DNA of 64,000 nt from Vicia villosa. Its lineage: Eukaryota; Streptophyta; Magnoliopsida; Fabales; Fabaceae. Numbering within the stretch: position 1 is the stretch's first letter; each line of letters opens with the position of its first letter. A program made the translations under genes and the position numbers. The stretch spans positions 1-64,000 of the forward strand of contig NW_026705173.1 in NCBI RefSeq assembly GCF_029867415.1. The letters run 5' to 3'. This document shows, piece after piece, positions 24,805-36,366 of the stretch. Under the pieces are notes generated by a model, which made no database searches, was not told where the DNA came from, and was given only the letters and a program-made list of their open reading frames with translations.

Positions 24805-26922
24805 ATAGTGGTATCAGAGCAGGTCGGTCTGTCCGGCCAATGTTGTCTAATGTTGTTTATTCCTGTGTACGCGATGAGTGTGTGAAACACTATCGGTACT
24901 TGTTGTTCTTCTAATCGTTGTCTGCAAAAGTTGGTTTGAAGCTAAGTGGGGGAGAAGCTATGCTTCTCAAATGTGTTCAGTTGTAAGGTGTTAGTATATT
25001 GATGCTGAGGGCGACAGTGCAAGTGTTATTGGAGTTTGTTGTTTCCTGAATCAAAGATGATTTGGATTTAAGATTTTGTTGCTAATTAAGTGGAGCATCT
25101 TGAGGGAGAGGATGAGCAGGAATTTTTGATGTTCACTTCTCGAAGGACGAGGAGCTATGTAGAGGTTGTTGATATGCGAGTATGGTGCAAGCTCCTGATG
25201 TGTCTAAAGGTAACTGTAAGAAATGAGAATAAATTCAAGAAGATGGAATTTAGAAAGTGCGATGTTCCAGTGCTGCTGATGGACTGTGAAGTTGTTGGTT
25301 GAGCAACCTTGCGTAAGATGTCGATGTGGGATCAGTGATTAAAAGAAGTATTACTGTAAGATCGATGCAAGTGATTGAGGCAGTAGTAGAAGCCGTTGAA
25401 GTTGTTGAAACTTTCTGAAGCGCGAGTAAGAATTGGTAATGCGAAGAGATGAGTATGGTTTCAATAATAAGAAGTGTGGATAATGGTGTACATGAATTTT
25501 GTTCTGATGTATCGTCAGAGGTGCTTAAGGAAGTAGCTGCAAGACGTCGGTGTTAGTTTTCCAGATGATTTTGGAAGATTAGTGAATTATGGATTTATAG
25601 TGCTTCTAGTGATATAAGTACAAGTTGAAAAAGAACATTATTAATGTTGGTAATGATGGTTTATACTCCATTATGGTTGTCGGCTATCTATTGACAAATT
25701 GAGGACTTGATCACCCTTAATCACTTGTTGATAGTAGATGAAATCGTGATTGGATGTCATAGACGTATCTTGCTAACTTGATAGTGCATAAAGGGATGAA
25801 TGTTATGTCGTGAAGATATCTGGTTGGCAGGAATTAACGGAAAAGTATCCATGAATATTTGAGAAGTAATGAACAAGTCGGAGAAGCTGGTTTATAGGTG
25901 AGATAACGTCGCAAAGTGAAGGATAGAGAATGTCGAGTGAGCATCGATTTTGTGATGGATGTTTAAGGAAGTCTGAACTAGATTAAGACTTGTGAACCAT
26001 ACAATTGATGGAAAGATTTAACCTGGACGGTGACTTAAGATGGATTATCAGAGTGGTGCAGCGGACGTGTAAGGTGGCGCAGTTGTTATGCGTGTGTGTT
26101 TGTTAGAGATGGAAAATCAAGTATCAGAAGCCTAGGAGAATGGTATGTCTTGATCTACATGTTTGAGTTGGTGGATGTTGAGGTAAGGACGATGTATCGG
26201 AGATATGGTATTTTCTCATGAATACTTGCCGAGTTTATAAGGACAATACTAGAGTTGTTAATTGATGGTGGAGTTGGATGTATTCGTCGAGTAATCTTGT
26301 TAAGTATATGTTATAGTGAGTTGGTTTCCGTTGTCGCGATATTGTTGTTGGACTCTGTAAGTAAGAAGTGAGATTCTGTACTATGACTGAGTTGAGTATG
26401 CTGGCTATGTTGATGTAACTTATAAGAGTGATACAACCAGGCTTAGAGAGAGTTGTTGGTGTTGGTTAAAGATTGTCATGTATAATTAAGGGAATGGAAG
26501 TAAGTATGTGTTCTGGTGTTGAGAATGTTGTTAATACGATAATAGTGTGGAGTTGAACACCCAAGTATATGAGGATTATGATTGTTACTACCTTAAGGAT
26601 CGATAGTCAAGGTATTGTTGAACAGTGATGACTCTGTTGCTAAGCTAATGAAGTGAGATTGTATCTTCATGTATAAGCGAGTTAAGGTTGTTGCTACCAT
26701 AAGTATTGATAAGCAGGGAGGTTCTTGAGGTGGTTGGTAAGTTGTTAATGAGCAATTCATTGAGATGTCGAATAATTCACGTTGGATTTAAGTCAGATTA
26801 AGTTGTTTTGGTAGTGGAAGTATTGTCAAGCGCAACTGAGGATCAGAGAGATAGAAGCGAAGTTAAGGATGATTATGTCGGATAGATTTTCGAGGACGAA
26901 AATATTCTAAGTGGGGGAGAGT
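24805..26922 (+). other. LARD internal region 2 (non-coding)
   Basis: A copy of 19729-21846 with its own primer site at 24809-24820 and purine tract before 26923. The only difference I saw is G25822 where region 1 has A20746. Confidence 0.9.
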
Positions 26923-29880
26923 TGTAACGCCCCGAATTTAATTAATTATTTAATTAAATTGATCGAGGATTTATTCATTGGAATTAGTTGAAGTCGAGGT
27001 TTATCGGTATTATTCTAAAGGCGTAATTTGGATTTATATGTTGATTTAAGCAGTTAAGTTTATGGTCGGATTAATTAGTCGGAGAAATACAATTATAAGT
27101 TGGTATTAATTAAGTTAAGGAGCAATTGTAGTTATGGATTATTATTGGGAATAATATCCGTGATGTTATGTGATTATTCAATTATGTGTGTTATTTGGCT
27201 TAATTGAGTAATTAGAGGAATATTATGAATTGGGCCAAAGTGGAAGAATATAACACAATGGATGGGTTATGGGTTAAGCCCATTAGAGAAAAGATAGTAA
27301 GAGTTAGGGTTTTAGAGATTAAACCTCATAACTCATTTTGTGGAAAAGAAGAGAAAGAAGAGAAAGAAGAGAAAGAAGAGAAGAAGAGGGAAATCTATGG
27401 CATGAAGAGGAAGAGCTCCATTGAAGGAAGTGAAGCTTTTGCTAAGGTAAGGGTGGGGTTCTTACTCTCTAAGGGTTGGCATGATGATGGGTATGGTAGA
27501 GATTAGGTTCCATAATTGAAATCCATGATTGTGTTGCAATGTTGATGAATGTGGAATTGATAATGTTGTGTGTGCTTTCTATTCTTTGCAATTTCATTGA
27601 AACATAGAAAAGTTAGGGTTTAAGAACAAATGCATGAATTGATGATTTGAAATGTGTTTGATTGATGCTTAATGATGTTGTGTTGTTAGAAGATCCATAA
27701 TATGTGTTGTATTTGTGTTTATAACATGTATTATGTGGTTGTTCGTGATGATTGGTGTTTTCCAACTTGATTGGGTTAAGTTTGGGGATTTTTGAATGAG
27801 TTTCGTATGCTGTTTCTGTGTTTTGGGATTTTCTGAAAATCGCCAGTTCGCGCCGCGAACTATTGTTCGAGCCGCGAACCTCTTGGCAGAAACTTGGGAA
27901 AAACTGGATCTGCTCAGTTCGCGCCGCGAACTATTGTTCGAGCCGCGAACTGCTTGGCAGAAACTTGGGGATTATTTGATTCACTCAGTTCGCGCCGCGA
28001 ACTTTGTTGGCGCCGCGAACCCTGTTTTGCAGAACTTTTTCTAAACTTTGAAATGATGTAACTTTTGATCCGTAACTCCGTTTTAGGCGCCGTTTGAAGC
28101 GTTGGAAAGCTAATGAAATGAACTATACCATGATGCAATAAAATGATTCATATGATATAGTTTCCTATTATGTTTATTAGGATTAAGTGATGAACTATGT
28201 TGTGTTAATAATATATGAAGTATGCCCTTTGCGATGAATTGGCATAACTATATGGTAGTATATCTTGATGTGTGTTTTCTTATGATGATACAATGTTAAT
28301 GGAATGATAATATGTGCCTTCCTTATGATGAGATAATGAGATATGTGATGATATGCATAATTGATAAAGATGTTGTATGCTATATGTGATTAATTGTGCG
28401 TATTTGATATGTAAGAGTCGACGACGATGCCATGCGATGAATTAAGAATATATATGTCTTTATTAGGAAGTTGAATATGACGTGTTATGAGGATTACTTG
28501 AATTAAGGGATAATGATGAATGTGTTGATGTTGTTGGTGATATGATGAATTGTTGATGTTTGTCGTTAACATGATGAATTGTTGTTGTTGTTGTTGTAAC
28601 ATGTTGATGTTTATTGTTGTTGTGCAATATGTTGAATTGTTATTGTTTCTATAACATGATGAATTCGTCGTTGTTGTTGTAGACCCTATGGTCACTAATG
28701 ATAAGTTATATAATGTTGATAATTTGTATTGTGATGTATGGTGAGGTGAATTATTGTTGTATGATGATGCAACATAGTGACGTGATTGTGAGGTGATGCA
28801 TTCTTATGAATGATGGTGATTTTGTTGTTGTTGAAGTTCGACATTATATTGATAATGTTCGATGGTGATTTAGACGATGTTGTGACGTATTGTTTATGTG
28901 GTTTGTATGGATGTTGCATTTATTGAGTCACATCCATTGCATAAAGAGACGGTGGCCTTAATGGTAAATAGCGACGGTGGCCTTGTTGGCAAATAGAGAC
29001 GGTGTGCCCAATGGCAAACTTTGAGACGGTGGGAGTTTTACTCCAAATGGTACCACATGCATTTGCATAAGTCGAGTCACATGTGAATTGCATTTGAGTC
29101 GTATTTGATTATGTTTGTGGTGACGTGATGACTTGATGATGAGATGTTTGTTGTGATGTGTTGGAATCTTATTTGTGAATTGCATATATTGTCATGGTTG
29201 ATTGTCGACATTGTTGCCATTTCATAAGTTGATTATGTTATTTGAATTGTTGAGTCGATGATCTGTTGTTGTGACATGATGATAGTATAATTGTGAATTC
29301 GAATATGTTGTCTCAACTGATTAATGATGTTGTTCCGTTTTGAAAGTTGTATTATATTGATAAGTTGTTTTGCGGTTAAACTTGTTATGAGATGTTATGT
29401 GATGCAATGTGGTGAAATTATGTATGATCTATATCTCCTATATTATTTATCATGCATTCCTTTATATTGTAAGATATCTCACCCCTTTGTTGATATTTCC
29501 CCTACCATGGGAAATGGGCAGGTACTCAAGATTAGTCGTGGATGTTCGAGATTATTGATGTGGAGTCTTGATGTTGCTTTATGGCATGTCGAGTCGGTGT
29601 CCATTGCTCTGATACGTAGCACTCGGGGGGATTAGTCTTTATTACTTTATTGTTGTATTCTATGATGATATATGTGTTGAATTGAATTGAAAGATGTCTA
29701 TGAGTTGAAATTGGAAGTTATTGGATAAAGTTTTGTTTCCGAATGCTATGTATCTTTGTTGATTACAATATGAGTATGTTTGTTTGTTTAAGTCGAATTG
29801 TGACATCCCATCTTTGATGAATATTTTTAAATGCACTCTGATTTCCGATTATATTTCCGGGGTAGATTTGGGGTGTTACA
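26923..29880 (+). repeat. LARD LTR 3
   Basis: 2,958 bp, ending GGTGTTACA directly before the second ATGCT. Private bases at compared sites are C29314 and T29490. Confidence 0.95.
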
Positions 29881-29885
29881 ATGCT

Positions 29886-32027
29886 GGTTCATCCTTCGCC
29901 CTTCTTCGAATTTCTTGAATCCCGTGCATTTTTGCAATTCGTTGATACTAAGAACTTAGGGTTCACATTTCCCCTTGTCGATCTGCGGCGATTAGAGCGT
30001 TCTCTTTATGAAATTGAGGTCGGGATAGGGTTCACATGGAAGCAGAGGTTGTGATTTTGTGTGTTATTAGGTGTAACGTCACGCTCCGCCGCCTACGGCG
30101 CGGCGGAAGCGATTTCCGGCGAACGTTTTATTTGAAAGAGATGGGAGAGATACGATAGAGAGTGTGAGTCATGAGAAGTCGATTAGCCACAATACACATA
30201 ACCCAAATTTCCCTTTCTATTTTTCTAATTTTCTTTATTATTATTCTTTTTTTTATTGTTAAAATCTAATAACAAATAAAAATGGATCAACGCTGGGCCA
30301 TACCAATTTGCTTGTTCACCCCCAAGTGGCCTGTTTCACTCATTTTTGGTAAACACAATAATCTGAAAACAACATGGGGCCTGCCACGAATTGATTTCGC
30401 CCCCTTGGCCCAGGTAGCGTGTTTTTGTCTTGCTGAATTAAATTATACAAAAAAATATGATGTTGGGCTTCTCCCTGGGCCCAGCGCCTTGCTATTCAAC
30501 ACCTTCATTTCAGTTTGCACCCCATGCTTCCTTACATTTTTTTAATTGAATTCATTGTTCTAATTAGTCTTTTTACTACTTCTTTGAGTAATTAAATTAC
30601 TAATTTTTCTTACTAATTCTTAGACTTTAATACACAATTTTTGTCACATAAAAAATGTTCATAAAAAATATTAGTTTTAGGCTATTGTTTTAATCCTTTT
30701 TGCTTAATTTGTAATTCAATTCCTCTCATTAAAATCAATATAAAAATAGTAGTATTTTTAGGCCACTTTTGTACTATATTTTTGGCTTGTTGCTTCATGC
30801 TTGTGTATAATTTGGTACCATTATATCATTCTCAATTTTGCTCATGTATCTTACTTATGACTTCTAATTGTGACTTTATTTTCACGTCTCTTTAATTCCT
30901 AACTTTAGGTAGAAACCATGACAACATTAGGACTTAGAAGTTCCATTCATAACATTAAGCTAGTTATTCATTTTAGGCTAGTTTTCTTCTTCTTTTTCTC
31001 TTTCAACATTAAAACATTAACAAATAGAGATGCGAATCACATTAAGAAAGTGATAGAGAAATGAGTGGGATTCATTCCCTAATCTGTTTCTCAATCACTT
31101 AGTGGCATAGAAATGAGTGGGATTTATTCCCTAATCTGTTTCTCAGTCACTACTTAATGGGAGACAAATGAGTGGGATTCATTCCCTAATCTGTTTCTCG
31201 AACATTAATGGGATAGAAATGAGTGGGATTCATTCCCTAATCTGTTTCTTGAACATTACATAATGGGATAGAAGTGAGTGGGATTCATTCCCTAATCTGC
31301 TTCTCGATCATTATACATTTTTATGTGATTCGAATTGCAAAGTAAATTCCCTTAAAAAACACTCAACCAAAAACACTTAAAACACTTAATAAAGGCTCAG
31401 ACCTAAACAAAGTAAGGAAGTGATGCGAAGCCTTGTATTGGTTTTTGTTCATCATGGAATTACATCTAAAAGACACAAACCAAGTTTCTCTCTTCTTTAT
31501 CTCGCCTCCGAGGCATTCTTTCTCTTGCCTTCAGGGCATTCTTTCTCCTAATCGGACACGTTATTTCCGCTCCATTCCCAGCTTAAGACTCCAGAGGTCG
31601 AGCAGCGGAGTGCGAATGTAACTGTTCAACTAAAAAACACAAAAACAAACAAAAACTAAAGAGCCGAACTACGGCGCTCTGATTCCTGAAACGGATACGT
31701 AGGCATTAGGTCGTGGGGCCTAAGCGAGCACAACTATTTATAAACCTTATTTTCCCCGTGTTTCTTTTCTTTCATCTGCATGCATTCCCTTAGTGATTAA
31801 GCTTTAAATTTATACACCCTTTAGATAGCAACAAACATAGGTGGATACCATCGAGTACGATGGGCGTGAGGGATGCTAGCACCTTGCCCTTGCGTAACCG
31901 ACTCCCGTACCCTATCTCTGGTCGAAAGACCTCGTTCTTATCCATCTTAGGTTTTCTGATATTCCTTTCCCTCTTTGGGATAAATATATTGGTGGCGACT
32001 CTGTTCACATTTCGCGAGCGTGCGACA
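29886..32027 (+). repeat. 5' LTR of the Ogre-like element, right part
   Basis: Continues the LTR after the array and matches 41408-43554. Ends GTGCGACA at 32027, next to the primer site. The small open frames here (such as 30282-30545) recur in the other LTR as part of the repeat and are not credible genes. Confidence 0.95.
31055..31312 (+). repeat. Five-unit tandem repeat inside the Ogre-like LTR
   Basis: Units of about 50 bp built on GAGTGGGATTCATTCCCTAA and TCTGTTTCTC. GGGATTCATTCCC is a short inverted repeat (GGGA/TCCC arms). Repeated in the 3' LTR at about 42580-42838. Confidence 0.9.
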
Positions 32028-32029
32028 AC

Positions 32030-32047
32030 TGGCGACTCTGCTGGGGA
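32030..32047 (+). other. Primer binding site of the Ogre-like element
   Basis: TGGCGACTCTGCTGGGGA begins two bases after the LTR end. From memory this is the arginine-tRNA type reported for Ogre; the tRNA match was not checked. Confidence 0.8.
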
Positions 32048-32891
32048 CTAGCTTAGTCGATCCTAGCTTCTGTTTGTTTTCTTTTCTTTGGGTGTTTATT
32101 TATTGCTTTATTGTTTTATTGTTTTATTTCTTTATGCTTTGCATTTTATTTTCATATACTATGATGTTGTTCTGTTGGGATGGGATGTTACTGATTTGAG
32201 GTAAAAGGCCCAATACCCAGGCCAGAGTGTTACTTAGGCTACCTAGGACAGAGTGGATAGTCATGACGCCAACAGAATGTCAGGTTCTGTTGATTGCGAT
32301 CATGAGACCCACGACCAGTTGAGGTTCAAATGGGATACCATTGTTGGCATGTATTTGCAACAATGATGGTGTCTCAAGAGAACTGTTAACGCTAGAGACC
32401 TTTTAACCTACCTTATACTAGATCATACCTGTGAGAGGGGTTGGGAAATTTTTGTTTTGCAGGAAAACATGCCTCCATCCTACCCCATGCCATTCAGACT
32501 ACCTATCATAATCAACGTCGAACCTCCGAATCTGGAAGGTTTGACCTTATGTGACTTATGCAAAGGTTATCTATCAGAATCAACGTCGAACCTCTGAATC
32601 TGGAGGGTTCGACCATCTTTGACTTATGCACAAGCTATTTATCCAGAAATCAACGTCGAACCTCTGAATCTGGAGGATTCGACCATATCTTATTGACCGT
32701 GAGAAGCTATTATCCAAGAGGCCTTGATCCTTGATCCTGATTTATGTTGCATTTGCATCATCATTGACATTTTTGCATTCATGCATGTGCATCCATGGTT
32801 ACCAAGACTCTCACCACTCTTCCTCTCCATCAGATCAGTCAAGACGATTCCTCCACACCGATATCTGACAAGAGCTCACAGAAGAAGAATC
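32048..32891 (+). other. Untranslated leader of the Ogre-like element with three hairpin repeats
   Basis: No coding sequence. Three related segments at 32517-32545, 32585-32613 and 32655-32683 read GTCGAACCTC-n-GGAGGNTTCGAC, each able to fold into a stem of about 9-10 bp with a bulge. In retroelements leader hairpins often act in packaging or dimer formation; that is only a possibility here. Confidence 0.6.
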
Positions 32892-34581
32892 ATGGAGAAC
32901 TATGAACAAGATCAAGCTGCCATTAGAGAAGAGATGGACCAAATGAAAGGCAAGGTTGATGCTATTTTGGAAGCCCTCCAAGCTTTGAGAAATGAAAGGA
33001 TTCCTGTTGTGCAAGAGACTCTTGTTGGTGCTAATCAAGCTGCTGCTAGTCAACCTGATGTCATTCCGCCTTCTACTAATCCACCTGAGTTCCAACCAAG
33101 GACTAATGCTACTCTTGGGATGCCATTTAGCTTCATGACTGCTGATACTCTTGGAGCTTCAAACCAAGGAGGACCCATGCCCATAACTTCTGGAGTGCCA
33201 ACTATGACTGGGCCTGTTTTCCCGTTTCCTACTCCGCCTCCTCATACAGAGATTCCTTATCCTGCTTTCGGTGGTCCTCAGTCTGCTAATCCAGAAATGC
33301 ACCCAATACCAACTGTTGAAAGAGCTCGACCCATTGAGAGATCTGCTGAGAAGTATCAAATTCTTGAGGAAAGGATTCGAGCTATTGAAGGTTTTAGTGC
33401 CTATGGGATGGACGCTGAAGAGATGTGCTTAGTTCCTAATCTGGTTATTCCTCCCAAGTTCAAGACTCCCGACTTTCAGAAGTACAAGGGTTTGAGCTGT
33501 CCAAAGAGCCATATCATCATGTACTGTCGTAAGATGGCTTCTCACATCCACAATGACTCATTGCTCATCCATTGCTTTCAAGATAGCTTGTCTAGGGCAT
33601 CTTTGAACCGGTATATGAATCTGGAGCGTAATAGAATCCGATCTTGGAACGATTTGTCTGATGCCTTTCTCAAGCAATACCAATACAACATTGACATGGC
33701 ACCAACTAGGTTGCAACTACAGAATCAAGTGCAAAGAACCAATGAGACATTCAAAGAATATGCCCAAAGGTGGAGAGAAATGGCTACCCAAGTTAATCCA
33801 CCACTTTCTGAATCCGAATTGGTTGACATGTTCATGAACACTCTTCAGGGGCAATATTACGAAAGGATGGTGGGTAGTGTTTCTTCTGGCTTCTCCAATC
33901 TGGTCAGGATTGGTGAAAGAATTGAGAATGGCTTGAAAATTGGTAAGATCCAGAATCCCGCCAACGCTGTAACACCCCGTTAATTCTTGTTTATTAATTT
34001 AATTATTTTTTAATTAAATTATTAGAATTAATAATTTTGGGAATATTTGGAAAATGATGAAGTATTTGGCATTGGGCTAGAGTGGTGGTTAGCAGAAGGG
34101 GGGGTGTTAACTAAGCAAGCCCATTATAATATTTTATTTTATTTTTCATAAAATAAAAGGAATTGGAAAGAAGGGAGGTAGAAGAAAAAGGGACAGACTC
34201 TGAGAAAGGAAGAACACGTGAAAGTGAGAAGAGCCAAAGGGGAAGAAGACCTTCGAAGATTCGACTCTGAGGTAAGGGGGGATTCTTCGGGTTAGTAATC
34301 CTTATGCGATGATAGGTAGTAGAATTGAATAGGATTATTGTCTATTTCAATCGTACGTGTCGGGTTTGGGAATTTGTTAGGTTTTGATGAAATTGTATGA
34401 ATTACATGATTCTGTTAATACTCATGATATATGCTGTTAATACTTGTATAAAACTTGCCTGAAATATGTGATGATGTGAAAATTGATGGTATTTGTGTGC
34501 TATGTTCGTATGTACCTGAAATTGGGAAATGGGATAGGGTAAATGTTGTCAAAAGGGTGAAATTAGCTGTGCAGGTACGTA

Positions 34582-34760
34582 GGAACCGGTTCCCATGTGG
34601 GACGAACCGGTTCCCCCTTATAAAAACAGAGGCGTGTGGATTCTGGGTTGCTGGGAACCGGTTCCCAGGTAGGGACAACCCGGTTCCCCATAGTAAAAAT
34701 CAGAGGCGTGTTTTGGGAAGCAGCCAGGAACTGGTTCCCACGTAGGGACGAACCGGGTTC
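34582..34760. repeat. GGAACCGGTTCC palindrome cluster in the solo LTR
   Basis: GGAACCGGTTCC at 34582-34593, GGGAACCGGTTCCC at 34653-34666 and a decayed copy at 34727-34738. Each has a second CCGGTTC-type half about 20 bases on. The repeat unit is 70-75 bp and includes CAGAGGCGTG. Confidence 0.88.
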
Positions 34761-34802
34761 TGCAGCATATTTTCTAAAAATCTTTTATCTTTAAAAACCC
34801 GT

Positions 34803-34859
34803 AACTTTTGATCCGAATATCCGATTTATGTGCCGTTTTGAGCATTGCAAAGCTGAGTT
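34803..34859 (+). other. 57-nt shared LTR motif, solo-LTR version
   Basis: Begins AACTTTTGATCCGAATATCC and includes GCCGTTTTGAGCATTGCAAA. Lies 43 bases after the palindrome cluster, almost the same spacing as in the LARD LTR (40 bases). Confidence 0.75.
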
Positions 34860-36366
34860 AAAGGCCTATATGATGAATAGGTAGTGTGGACGTAAAGTCC
34901 GAGTTTTACATTCGTGTTTATACTATTTATTGGATGATGTCTTTCATGTATGCGTGTGACATGTTTGTATGAATGCTAAGAATATATATACATGCTTATT
35001 GGTGATGAATTGGTGATGATAATGAAACGATGTGATACATCGGATTGGTGATGTTGTAAGCATGTTATATGTTGCATTCATTCGCATACATCTTTGGTGA
35101 TGGATCCCGGTGATGAAAGTGGATCAAAATGGTGGGCATAATTCCCATTGTGTGGAATTTGTGCTGGTTAAAACTGTATCTTGGTGATGAAAAAGATCGG
35201 TTGGATGGGTTTATCCCATGGATGGTACCACATGCATTAGTGTCAGTTCATTCATTGCATTATATTATGATATCACTGAATGATTGTGTGGAGTGATAGA
35301 ATATGCTTATGTACTGATGTCTGGTTGTTATAATAATTTCCAATTTTATGTATGATGAGTGGATGATAATTGCTATGAGACTTTATTGCTTATGATTGTA
35401 TAATGGTTATTAATTCGAATGAAACTCACCCTTACTTTGATGATTTCAGATTAAGGATGTAGCAGCGTCTTGATTGGGTGAAGATAGCTTGTAGGCTAGC
35501 CCGTAGTTCGTGTCGAGTCATGCTCTGATTGCAACACTGGGATCGATTAGTCTAGCGTTACTTGTCATACTTTGTTGCCATTTTGGCTATGGATTATGTA
35601 TTGAGCATTGTGTGGAGTTGTTTCCTAATACTCTTGAATTAAGTTCCGCTGTGCTAAACACATGTTTGATATTGGTTAATTTCTAATAAAGCATGCGATC
35701 GACTTGATGTTTTGTTTATTTAATAATTGTAGCATCCTTGCTGTTTATTTACTCTGATTATAATATATTTCCGCGGGGGTTTAGAAGGGTGTTACAAATG
35801 CTGCTGCTGCTAATCAATATGGGTACAAGAAGCCTCAAGGTAATTTCATCAAGAAGAAAGAAGGAGAGACTAGTGTTGTTTCTGCTCAAGACCAAGCTTC
35901 TTATTATCAAGTGACCGCCACCGCTCCTCAAGCTTATGTGGCACCTGTTGGCCAACAACCTTGGGTCCCTTATCAGCAATATGTCCAACAACAACAACAG
36001 CAAGGTTTCCAACAACAAGGTTATCAACAAAGACAAGGTCAACAGAGACAGAATAAGCCAAAGAGGGTGTACGATCGTATACCAATGACTTATAGCCAAC
36101 TTCTTGCTCGCTTGCTTGACCTTAAACTGGTTCAATTAGCGGAAGCTAGGCCTCCTCCTGATCCTCTCCCTCCAAATTACAAGATTAATGCTAAGTGTGA
36201 ATTCCACTCTGGAGGACCTGGTCACACTACTGAAGAATGCAGAGTTCTCAAAGACAAAGTTCAGGATTTGCTTGACGCAAAAGAGATCGAGTTTGCACCT
36301 GTGGCACCTAATGTGATCAACAATCCCATTCCACCTCATAATGGAGCTTCCACCAGTGGACCATGA

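Larger units (their letters stand above)
16771..29880 (+). mobile_element. Tandem LTR-internal-LTR-internal-LTR array of a non-coding (LARD-type) retrotransposon
   Basis: Three 2,958-bp LTRs at 16771-19728, 21847-24804 and 26923-29880 alternate with two 2,118-bp internal regions; the period is exactly 5,076 bp. A single ATGCT duplication lies at the outer ends only (16766-16770 and 29881-29885), so this is one insertion event. LTRs start TGTAACGCCCC and end GGTGTTACA. The internal regions have a primer site and purine tract but no gag or pol. By hand I saw only five differences across the whole array, so it is young. The sequence just before the purine tract (TTTTCGAGGACGAAAATATT) resembles the 3' end of Tekay-type chromovirus pol, a possible ancestor. 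Confidence 0.96.
33968..35796 (+). mobile_element. Solo LTR, 1,829 bp, inside the Ogre-like gag
   Basis: Starts TGTAACACCCC and ends GGGTGTTACA, flanked by AACGC (33963-33967) and AATGC (35797-35801), one C/T change apart. There is no internal region, primer site or second LTR. It is a distant relative of the LARD LTR. Shared points are an 11-bp-arm hairpin near the start (33995-34021), GGTACCACATGCATT in the middle, and a GTCGAGTC ... TGCTCTGAT ... GATTAGTCT series near the end. Solo LTRs normally arise by recombination between the two LTRs of a full element. Confidence 0.93.
32892..36366 (+). pseudogene. gag: Ogre-like gag, split by a solo LTR but otherwise open
   Basis: Two coding pieces, 32892-33967 and 35802-36366, together make 1,641 nt (546 codons plus stop) in one frame. 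MENYEQDQAAIREEMDQMKG gives an N-terminal coiled coil. A proline-rich linker follows, then the capsid core (NRIRSWNDLSDAFLKQYQYN ... QRWREMATQVNPPLSE ... LVRIGERIENG). The second piece is Q-rich and ends with a zinc-knuckle-like C-x2-H-x5-H-x4-C (CEFHSGGPGHTTEEC). I chose Met at 32892 because upstream codons in the frame are leader-like. Gag forms the particle that packages element RNA. It ends at a TGA with no protease fused, unlike full Ogre elements, so this family may supply only gag. The solo LTR now breaks the gene. Confidence 0.9.

Noticed and set aside
30282..30545. 87-codon frame present in both Ogre-like LTRs (also 41805-42068)
   Set aside because: It lies within the LTR, has no recognisable domain, and its near-identity follows from LTR homology.
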